From the NCBI GenBank assembly GCA_022414725.1, contig CM039462.1, forward strand, positions 128,610,363 through 128,674,362: 64,000 nucleotides of DNA, read 5' to 3'. The position numbers and the translations under genes are program-made. The notes under the pieces are model-generated. The model was not told where the DNA came from. It was given only the letters and a program-made list of their open reading frames with translations, and did no database searches. Position 1 is the first letter of the stretch; each line of letters begins with the position of its first letter. Below are positions 22,955 through 32,500 of this stretch, in pieces. The stretch is from Microglena sp. YARC. Taxonomy: Eukaryota > Chlorophyta > Chlorophyceae > Chlamydomonadales > Chlamydomonadaceae.

Positions 22955-22985
22955 ATGGGTCAGCAAGCCTGGAGGAGGTGGAGAG

Positions 22986-23326
22986 CAGGGTACTACAAAG
23001 CGCTCTCGGTAGCGCTATGGACAGCAGGGTACTACTCATCAAGACATCAAGTTCTATGGAGAGCAGGGTACTACAAAGTGCTCTCGGTAGCGCTATGGAC
23101 AGCAGGGTACTACTCATCAAGACATCAAGTTCTATGGAGAGCAGGGTACTACAAAGCGCTCGCGGCAGCGCTATTTCGCGCACGCTTTGGGGGCCCCACT
23201 GCACATTTCGCCCAGTTTTTCAACCCCCTGTGGGCGCAGCGCGCAGTTTTTGCGCTATAAAGCGCTGACCAATTTGATGTTTGTGCGCTCTAAGCGCTGA
23301 CCAATTTGACAAAATGTAGTACCCTG
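22986..23326. mobile_element. hAT-like non-autonomous element with intact 8-bp target duplication
   Basis: The ends are perfect 11-bp inverted repeats, CAGGGTACTAC and GTAGTACCCTG. The flanks are a perfect GTGGAGAG direct repeat at 22978-22985 and 23327-23334, within a copy of DRC1 exon sequence. The interior has two copies of an ~78-bp block (AGCAGGGTACTACAAAGYGC to GTTCTATGG) and GCGCT-rich palindromic words. There is no coding capacity. The 8-bp target duplication and CAGGG termini are hAT features. Family assignment is inference. Confidence 0.85.
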
Positions 23327-23634
23327 GTGGAGAGTCCGCATCACCAGAACGGCGAGCTGAGATCGTTGCCCAACCAAGACCTCTCATCGCGAATCAATGA
23401 CAAGCTGCAAATTCCTCCAACACATATTATTTAGATGGCGCCACGAGCCAGGTGGAGGTATAGAGCTTGCAGCACCAGAACGGCGAGCTGGGATCGCTCC
23501 TCAACCAGGACCTCTCATATAGTACCAATGACATGACGAGCTGGAAATCCCTCCCTCGCAAATAATTTAGATAGCAAACTTGGTGGTTGGCTCTAGCGCA
23601 ATACAATAATATATGGCTATAGCGCAATGCAATA

Positions 23635-23775
23635 AAAAGGTAATGATAACGCCTGGTGGGGCGTGGTGTTAAGGGAGCCCGTTGTACGCGGGTGGGGTGC
23701 GGTCTCCTACCTCAACTGGACAAGCTACCATCGCGGTTGACAACGACCTGCAACGCCAAGAGCGACCAAAGGGGG
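23635..23775 (-). mobile_element. 5'-truncated SINE with ~14-bp target duplication
   Basis: The body and tail of the SINE family are present without the tRNA-like head. The element is flanked by AGCGCAATGCAATA (23621-23634) and AGCGCAATACAATA (23776-23789), 13 of 14 identical. Truncation at the 5' end with a target duplication is typical of LINE-mediated insertion. Confidence 0.8.
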
Positions 23776-23863
23776 AGCGCAATACAATAATATATATGCG
23801 ACGGGCTGCACTCCTCAACCTCGCGCCTTGCCATAAGGCGTAACATTTATTTATATATATATG

Positions 23864-24038
23864 TAGGGAACGGCAACTAATATTAGTGTTTGAAAAACTA
23901 ATATTAACTATTATTAATATAATGTCACAATAATATTAGTTTTTCAAATAATTTCGAAATTCTGGTGAGATGGCTCGTCCGACTAATATTATATGATATT
24001 ATTTATTCACTAATATTATATAACATAGCCGACCCCTA
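23864..24038. mobile_element. Second hAT-like miniature element (TAGGGAACGGC type)
   Basis: This is a 175-bp AT-rich element with termini TAGGGAACGGC and GCCGACCCCTA. It is flanked by perfect TATATATG repeats at 23856-23863 and 24039-24046. The core is built of AATATTAGT words, with GGCTCGTCCGACTAATATT in the right half. A close relative lies inverted at 45661-45838. Confidence 0.82.
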
Positions 24039-24187
24039 TATATATGGCAATCGATTAGTACCTCTCATCGCGTGTCAACGGATGATAGACTGTTGAAGTG
24101 AGAAATTCAATACGTGAGCTTGGGAGATTTCCAGAAGGAAGGAGGCTCTAAGAGGCGCCGACACCGTAACAGTTCAAGGGTGTAGGG

Positions 24188-24591
24188 CTGGGTACTACAT
24201 GACGCGCACTACTGCGTGGTAGCGCGCAAGGATTTGGAGCCTGACTGCGAGATTGACGCAATTGTTTAAACCCCCGCTGGGCGCAGCGCGTAGATTTCCG
24301 GTTTCGGTTGAGTCAAAAGCGTTGCCAAACAGGAGGCACTCTTTCATGTAATACCAATGAACCTAAGAACAGAATCCAAGATTCGCTTGCGTGGCATAGC
24401 ATTCCACGCAAGACATAGGCGCTCGTCACTCTTTCATGTAATACCCATGAACACAACTTTTTTTGGTCGGTCAGGAATCTTAGGCGGTAATCCCTTCAAA
24501 ACAGAAATCTGCGAGCCGAAAGCGCGGCCAAACAGGAGGCTGTTTTGTCTCGATCCAAGTGCGACCCGAAATGACAACATGTAGTACCCTG
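24188..24591. mobile_element. Probable hAT-like element, CTGGGTACTACATG ends
   Basis: It starts CTGGGTACTACATGACGCGC and ends CATGTAGTACCCTG, giving imperfect inverted ends of the same family as 22986-23326. The 8-bp flanks match poorly (5 of 8). The interior is GCGC-rich and repeats CTCTTTCATGTAATACC twice. No transposase frame. Confidence 0.55.
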
Positions 24592-24606
24592 GTATAAGAT
24601 CCAGAG

Positions 24607-24705
24607 GTCGTTGTTAACCGCGATGGTAGCTTGTCCAGTTGAGATAGGAGACCGCTCCCCACCCGCGTACGACGGGCTCCCTTAACACCACGCCCCACCA
24701 GGCCC
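24607..24705 (+). mobile_element. SINE body fragment
   Basis: TTAACCGCGATGGTAGCTTG, TCCAGTTGAGATAGGAG and CACCACGCCCCACCAGG are the body of the SINE family, without the head. It is followed by three stuttered copies of a hAT-like right end (TAGTACCCTGGTATTG) at 24708-24770. Confidence 0.8.
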
Positions 24706-24903
24706 CAACATGTAGTACCCTGGTATTGTAGTACCCTGGTATTGTAGTACCCTGGTATAAGGTCCAGGAGAGACCGAACAGAAAAGGCTGTCAAGAGGGA
24801 ACCCGGACAGTTAAGGACAAGACGGCAAGAATACAGCTATCGCTGACATCACGTATTAATAATGAGCTTATAATCCCTCCTACTCAACTATATTAGATGG
24901 CAA

Positions 24904-25316
24904 GAAATTAATATGCTCACACTCATGAGATGATGATTAAATCATGATGAAGAATTAAATTATCACTGTAGCATGAACTCAGGGCCCCAGTCGGTAAAAA
25001 ACGATTGTTTGGGGTTCAGTTCACCAATGCCTTTTCTTTTTAGCCCTTCCTATTACGGTTGGGCAAGTCTCTTTAGCCTATTTGGCGTACCCCTGGACTG
25101 TAACAACATACACAAACATGTAGGAGCTTCTTCCCTCTTCTTTTCCTTGGATGAAACCTGGGGCTAGCTAATGCGTCTGCTGAATGCTGACCTGCAGAGC
25201 ATTCCGATGCCGTAGAAAGTTGTGGAGTTGATCCAGTGGCTGGCAAAAGGACCTGGCTGAAAGCTGCATCGTGTAGCCCAAAAAAGAGACAATGTATCTT
25301 CCTCCTGTTTGAGGTA
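24904..25316. other. DRC1-RPS15 intergenic region, includes a dispersed repeat on the - strand
   Basis: Positions 24975-25104 are the reverse complement of a dispersed repeat seen at 45253-45395 and 51265-51355 (TGTTACAGTCCAGGGGTRG, AAATAGGCTAAAGGGA). The remainder is not recognised. Confidence 0.65.
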
Positions 25317-25324
25317 GTGCGCAA

Positions 25325-25511
25325 CAGGGTACTTCAAATGGCCAAATTGGCCAGCGCTTTAGCGCACTTGAAAACAAAAAAACTGTGCTTTGTAGTGCAA
25401 AAAGCGCAAAAATTGCTTGCAGCGCCCACAAGGGTTTGCAAAAAACTGCGCTTAAAGCGCAGAGGGGGTAAAAAAGATAGCGCTCAAAAGCGCGCGCTTT
25501 GAATTACCCTG
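25325..25511. mobile_element. hAT-like miniature element with perfect 8-bp target duplication
   Basis: The 187-bp element is bounded by CAGGGTACTTCAAA and TTTGAATTACCCTG, inverted repeats with 13 of 14 matching. The flanks are GTGCGCAA at 25317-25324 and 25512-25519. The interior is rich in AGCGC and AAAAAC words. A right-end fragment of the same element (AGCGCTGGCCAATTTGGCC, then ATTTGAAGTACCCTG) lies at 52840-52891. Confidence 0.88.
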
Positions 25512-25519
25512 GTGCGCAA

Positions 25520-27776
25520 AGCCCTCATGAAGGAACTAAATACTGCTTTCTCTGTTCTCAGCCGTGACTGGCGTCGGGAACAGGTCTTGCGTGCCTAGCA
25601 AACTGCCGTGGCATCAAAGATGGTCCGCTGAGACATCCTGTTCAACACGCCTGCTCCGAAAACACCGTCGACAAGTTCGCCTGCACAAATGGTGCCTTTC
25701 CAGTCCTGTCATCTAAGATGTTCCCCTGAGTGCTAACTACATGAACTACTTGATCCACATCGATCAGGCAGCTATACTCATGCACAGCCGTAACACATTC
25801 CCAGCCGAAGACCAACAAAATAGAATCCATTGGTACGGCAGCCTGCCCGGAAGGGGTCTGTGCTGTACATGAGCACTTTGTCCTCACATACAGCCCAGAT
25901 GATTTCCAGCCAGCCAACGACATAACGGTAGGATTATCATCTGGATTTCCGCTCAGATGTGCAGTGGCTACCTCGTTGAAGACGCAACCCTTTACGACTG
26001 GTCGGTCTATAAGTGTCGTACGAATGATCTAAGGAGAGCGTATCCCCGTCTACAGATCGGGAAGGCCGATGGTGGGCTATTACTTCTCTCGCCGCACCAA
26101 GCCCTTCCGGAAGGTACACGTCTCTCCATGGTCGGAGCGCCACGGGACTTTTGGGGTGGGCTGCCTTGGTTCAACACTGCCCTATGTACCGTACCTCATT
26201 TTTGCTTCTTAATAGTTGGTATTGCCCAAGTCTGCAAGCAGCCGTGAGATTGAGATTTAAGTTTACTTTCAACCTCTACATTACTTGATGTGCAATTCAG
26301 AGGTGGAAGGTCGTGAGAAGTTACCTTTGTGTATCATTGTATCAATGATTGTCAATGAAGAATTGAAGGGATTGGATCAAGTCTATTTGTATAAGATGAT
26401 TTGCTTTGAATGGGTTTTGTTACTACGGTATCGAAGTTGACAAGCAGCCGTCGAGGCTGGAGCCAAGTAATAAATACATAAATAAATAGTACGCCTCATT
26501 ACGAGGCGTGAGTTTGAGGGAGCCAGCCAGTTTACTTGCACTGGGGATAAACACCAACGGAGCCAAGTATCAAAGTTGAAGTGTAATTTCAACACAGACG
26601 AATTAATAACGGTAATTGCTACTGATGTAGACTACAGAATAATGAATCCCTTGGGCTAGGAATCAGGATAAAAAAATGTCAATTGCGCTGTCGGGCTCCA
26701 AAACCTTGCGCGCTAGCACGCTATAGCGCGCGTCATGTTGTACCCTGCCAGTGGTAGTCCCAGCTACTGTGTATATCCTGTACAGGGTTGTTCATTTTGT
26801 TGTTACTGCTTCTTGTAGACGATTGGGCAGGGACACGGTAAATGCTACACAGTTTTACAACGGATGAACTACGTATGATAAGATGGATGCAATATAAGCT
26901 TGTCATCCTTAAGTAGACAACAGAGTAGGCGGCCATAGGGCTTACTGTTGCTACTACATTATAGCCATATATAGCTGACTGATGGTATCAGCCGCTGGCT
27001 GGCTGGCGGTCCATGGTCACAGACCAGACCGGACCTGTCGCGTACAAGGTTACTATGGGACGGCGTATATGTCGCACCATAACATTTCAGGACGCTCCAT
27101 CTCAGACGCAACGTTGAAGGGTCTGTTGCGCCGCAGAACGCAACGTGGGGAGGGTCTGTTGACCAGAAGGAAGGGTCCGTTGCATCGCGGGATTCAGGCT
27201 ATACAATCGGTTGCGTCTCAGGCAGCAGAGCTGGGGGTCCTCCTGAAGTACCCTGATCCTGTACTTATTCGAGCTTGGTTACATGGCTTTTAGGCATTTT
27301 AGGCTGTTCGCCGTCTTTGGCAGTAATGTAATCATATACATTGTACCTTTCGCTTGAGAGTGTGGTGTAGTAGTGACTAAGTTGCCCATGTTATTTACTC
27401 TGACCGCAGAAGGCCATATTACATTACATTTCATGTTAAAGTCTACTTGACACCGTGGGGGTGTATGAGACTCTGTGCTTTAAACAAACAGAAAAAGCAA
27501 CCACTAAGGAAAAAACCCCATTACATCAGGGGTGTGTCGAGGACAAACAAACCAAACTCCCAACTACCGTTTTGGTGGCGTAGGTATTAAACCCCCTAGA
27601 GCAGGACCCAGATCTCAACCATATAATCAAACAAACAAGAGTAGGTGGCTTTTAGGGACAAATGAGATGGGAAGGCTGCCAAATTGTTTCTTCAATATTT
27701 GTTACAATAATAGGTTCAGGTATGCTTCCGACAAATCATAAGCGTATGCACATCTGATCGTGACAGTATCATACAT
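25520..27776. other. Intergenic region between the convergent DRC1 and RPS15 3' ends
   Basis: Short open frames occur on both strands (for example 25642-25923 - and 25957-26247 +) but none has a recognisable domain. Landmarks are a CGCCTC-ATTAC-GAGGCG hairpin near 26502, a hAT-like right end (CATGTTGTACCCTG) at 26733-26746, and a repeat at 27090-27262 shared inverted with about 48005-48150. A fragment with TTGGTTACATGGC and GTTCGCCGTCTTTGGC lies at 27276-27321. Confidence 0.6.
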
Positions 27777-27947
27777 TTAACGCAAAGGGATGAAGCGACC
27801 AGCGGTGCCTCCCAGACCGGGGCGTCCGTGACGGCAGGGCTTGTATGAGATGGAGAACTCAGCCAAGTAGTAGCCGACCATCTCGGGCTTGATCTCGACC
27901 TGGTTGAAAGTCTTGCCGTTGTACACTCCGATGACAGATCCAATCAT
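27777..27947 (-). CDS. RPS15: RPS15 exon 4
   Basis: 56 codons plus TAA starting [14 protein letters not shown], in phase 0 after a CAG acceptor. It encodes the conserved C-terminal half of uS19 ([17 protein letters not shown] end). No duplicated fragments of this exon were seen. Confidence 0.97.
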   Translation of the reverse strand: MIGSVIGVYNGKTFNQVEIKPEMVGYYLAEFSISYKPCRHGRPGLGGTAGRFIPLR

Positions 27948-29253
27948 CTGATGGGGCGCATGGATACATGTGTGGGTCAGATTTTCTTCTTCTTTTCACA
28001 ACACAACGTTTCACGCTTAAAACATAGATTTTGGACATGTAGAAAACAAAAAGCTAACGCCTGGAGGGGCGTGGTGTTCATAGGACCCCCCTGTACGCCG
28101 CAGCTGGAGAAAGTCACCATGGCAGACAGAGTAAGTGTCACCCTCCAGGCGGTAGGGACTGCTTCATGCGACCTGTGGCAATAATGCTGGTACAGGAGGC
28201 AATAGATTCTCTGTGCAGCTTAGAGATGAGTTTGTATATGTGTTCACAACGACTTGGTCTGTCTACATATGTAAATATCTATCTATTGGTTCATTCTGCT
28301 TGTTGCACTGCCTTATCTTGCTTGCAACCTGCGATCTAAATGAATGTATGTGTGTGTACGGTGCACTGACAGCTGCACACCTCGGGCACAGCAATCACGT
28401 TACAGAGATGAGTGCACACAGCCTCGGGCTCCTTGCCATGTCCGGCCTCCTTCATAGCCTCGTCTGTCTCTGTCCACCTATCTATCAACCGGTATATATA
28501 TGCTCCACTGACAGCTGCACACCTTGGGCACAGCAATCACGTTACGGAGATGAGTGCACACAGCCTGGGGCTCCTTGCCATGTCCGGCCTCCTTCTTAGC
28601 CTTGCGAAGCTTCCTCACAAGGGCGAGGGCGCTCACCCCACCTTCCATATATCTGTCTGTCTACCTGTCTATGTATGTATACCATGCACAGAGCACCTTG
28701 GGCGCATACCTGCTTTGTTCATTCTGCTTGTTGCACTGCCTTATCTTGCTTGCAACCTGCGATCTGCCTGTCTGCCTGTCTGTCTGTTTAAGATGCACTG
28801 GCAGCTGTGTACCTCAGGCACAAAAATCTCGCACGGAGATGACGATCCCATGACTGATACAGATTTGAAAACGCACACCTCCAAACTAGTCATGTGTATG
28901 CATTCATCTATCTGCTGCGTACCTCAGACACACCAATCATGTTACGCAGATGAGTGCGCACAGCCTCAGGCTTCTCGCCATGCTCAGCCTCCTTCTTAGC
29001 CTTGTCTGTCTGTCTCTGTCTACCTATCTATATATACAAGGCACTGACAGCTGCATACCCCAGGCACAACAATCATGTTACGCAGATGAGTGTGCACACC
29101 CCCGGGCATTTCCCCACAGGCTTTCTATCTGTCCCTCTATTTATCCATCTTTATATTTATATGTACGTATTTATATTTATCTGCTTGCCTCGGGCATGAC
29201 AATCATGGTACGCAGATGAGTGCAGACAGCCACGGGCTTCTCCCCATGACATT

Positions 29254-29296
<43 letters not shown>

Positions 29297-29559
29297 GTCT
29301 CTCTTTCTATCTACATTGATATTTATCTACCTATCTTTATATGCATTTATCTATCTGCTGCGTACCTCAGGCACAACAATCATGTTACGCAGATGAGTGC
29401 GGACAGCCTCGGGCTTCTCGCCATGCTCGGCCTCCTTCTTAGCCTTACGCAGCTTCTTGATAAGGGCAAGAGGTTTGCGCTTCAAGCCACGCTGGAATCG
29501 GCGCCTGAATGGCGAGAGTAGAACAAATTGTCTTAGTGGGCATAATAAATAATAATAAC

Positions 29560-29597
<38 letters not shown>

Positions 29598-32500
29598 ATG
29601 TCTGGAAGCTCATAATGATGAGGGCGAGAGGTTTGCCCTTCAAGCCACGCTGGAATCGGCGCCTGGGTGGCAAAGAAGAAAATATTGTCTCAGTGGGCAT
29701 GCCAATACATGTCTGGAAGCTCATATAGTTGAGGGCAAGAGGCTTGCGCTTCAAGCCACGCTGGAATCGGTGCCTGGGTGGCGAGAGTAGAAAATATTGT
29801 CTCAGTGGGCATGCTAATATATGTCTGGAAGCTCATATTGTTGAGGGCAAGAGGCTTGCACTTCAAGCCACGCTGGAATCGGCGCCTGGGTTTGCGAGAG
29901 TAGAAAATATTGTCTCAGTGGGCATGCTAATACATGTCTGGAAGCTCATAATATTAAGGGCAAGAGGCTTGCGCTTCAAGCCACGCTGGAATCGTCGCCT
30001 GTTATACACAACAACATACAATTCATTCAACATGTGCACGGGGTCTGTTTATGAACATCAATCGGCACCCGTCAAGCACACAACAAAGTACCCTTCATTC
30101 ATCATGCCATCAACACCATCCATATCAACAACATCAATATGAACATCAATCCTCATCCAATCCTCATCTGTCATGCACACAACAACATACCATTCATTCA
30201 AGCCATCAACACCATCACCATCAATATCAACAACATCCATTGGCATCATCTACACCAACATCAAATACGTCCATCAGCATCACTAACATCAATATGAACA
30301 TCAATCGGCACCTGCCATGCACACAACACGATACCATTCATTCATGCCATATACAACATCACCATCAATATCAACTACATCCATCAGCATCATCTACATC
30401 AACATCAAATACATTTATCGGCATCAACTACATCAAATACGTCCATCAGCATCACCTGCCACGCACACAACACAATAACATTCATTCATCATGTCATCAA
30501 CACCATAAATATAAACTACACCCATCGGCATCAACTACATCAACATCAATTGGCGCTGGCCATGCACAGCAGCATAATTACACCTTCTCCCACGCTAATT
30601 CAAGGCTCACCTATCCCCCCCCCCCCCCCACACACACACCACACACACCACCACTTACACTCACAAGACAAGGAACCTTAACACATACACATAAATAATC
30701 CCACTCATGACTCACCTATCCCCCCCCCCCCCCCCCCCCCATCCCCCCCCCCACCCACCACAGACACACAAGATAAAGGAACCTTAAAACACACACACAC
30801 AAACACACACACACACACAAACACATTATCCCACTCGTGATCCACCTATCCCCCCCCCCCACCCCCCACACACACCAAGGCGAAGGAACCGTAACACACA
30901 CACATACATAATCCCACTCATGACTCACCTACCCCCCCCCCCCCCCACACACACACACCTGACACACACACACACACAAGACAAAGGAACCTTAACACAC
31001 AAAAACACACACGTAATCCCACTCGTGATTCACCTATCCTACCCCCCCCCCCCCCCCCCCCCCTCCCCTACACACACACACACACACACACCAAGGCGAA
31101 GGAACCTCAGCACACACACAAAATCCCACACATGACTCACCTATCCCCCCCCCCCCCCCCCTCCCCCGCCCCCCCCCCCTTCCAGACACACACACCAAGA
31201 CAAGGGAACCTCAACACACACACACACATAATCCCACTCATGACTCACCTATCCCTCCCTCCCCCACCCCCACCCCCCCCAGACACACACACCAAGACAA
31301 GGGAACCTCAACACACACACACAATCCCACTCGTGACTCACGTAGCCCTACCACCACCACCACCACCATCTGTACCACCACCACCACATCATGACTTACC
31401 TAGCCCTGGCATGGAACAGCTCAACCAGCTGGTCGCTGGACATGTCCTGCGAGTGGTGGTGGGTGGGTGGGTGGTGGTGGTGGGTGGGTGAAAATGTTAT
31501 AGGGGAAGTGTTATAGGGGTTGTGTTCAAGCTTCTCAGTGTTGAGCTGATACTTGTGGGTGTGACAGGAAGAATATATGTTACATGTCGTGCTGTGTGCT
31601 GTCGCGCGGTAGTCCAGGCACAGTGGCTGGACATGTCCTGCATGATGCATTGACACATGCAAATGTAAATGACAGCAAATATGCATCGACGCCTGTAAAT
31701 TTAAACGACAGGAAATAAGCTGGGATGTCACTCATGATGCATCGACACATGCAAATGTAAATGACAGCAAATAAGCTGGGATGTCATTCATGATGCATCG
31801 ACGCACGCAAATGTAAATGACAGGAAATATGATGGGGGGGGAGCAGCCCGATGGCCGAGATTTGTTTCATTATAAATTCATACACAGGCCACAGGCAGGT
31901 TGCCCTAAGACAAGCTGCTCCACACATATCGACGCATGCAACTGTAAATGGCAGCAAATATGCTGGGGGGGGGGGGGGAGCAGCCCGAAGGCCGAGATTT
32001 GTTTCATTATAAATTCATACACAGGCCACAGGCAGGTTGCCCCAAGACAAGCTGCTCCACACATATCGACGCATGCAACTGTAAATGGCAGCAAATATGC
32101 TGGGGGGGGGGGGGGGGGGGGGGTAGCCTGAAGGCCGAGATTTGTTTCATTATAAAGTCATACACAGGCCACAAGCAGGTTGCCCGAAGACAAGCTGCTC
32201 CACACATACAGGGGTGTCTTCCAACCATCCTGTTAATTTACCATGTTACACCCCAAACCAAGCCAACTAACTAAGTAAACCAACTTCCAACCATTCTGTA
32301 CATTTACCATGTTGCACCCCAAACCAAACCAACTAACTATTTAAACCAACTCCCAACCATTCTGTTCATTTACCATGTTGCACCCCAAACCAAGCCAACT
32401 AACTAAGTAAACCAACTTCCAACCATTCTGTTCATTTACCGTGTTGCACCCCAAACCAAACCAACTCACTAAACCAACTTCCAACCATTCTGTTCATTTA

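Larger units (their letters stand above)
22958..24903 (+). pseudogene. Decaying downstream copies of the last DRC1 exon, interrupted by transposons
   Basis: Copy 2 is 22958-22985 plus 23327-23436, split by a hAT-like insertion. Copy 3 is 23437-23578 and ends near CGCAAATAATTTAGATAG. Copy 4 is a fragment at 24053-24095. Copy 5 is 24843-24903. Each repeats CACCAGAACGGCGAGCTG, ACCTCTCATCGCGAATCAA and the ATTTAGATGG end to a decreasing extent. SINE and hAT-like pieces fill the spaces. Confidence 0.85.

Noticed and set aside
25642..26247. Facing open frames of 93 (-) and 96 (+) codons
   Set aside because: No domain, no splice context and no repeat relationship could be seen. Left as intergenic.
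30058..30698. Gln/His/Ser-rich frames in RPS15 intron 2
   Set aside because: They derive from CATCAACATCA repeats and lie between proven RPS15 exons.
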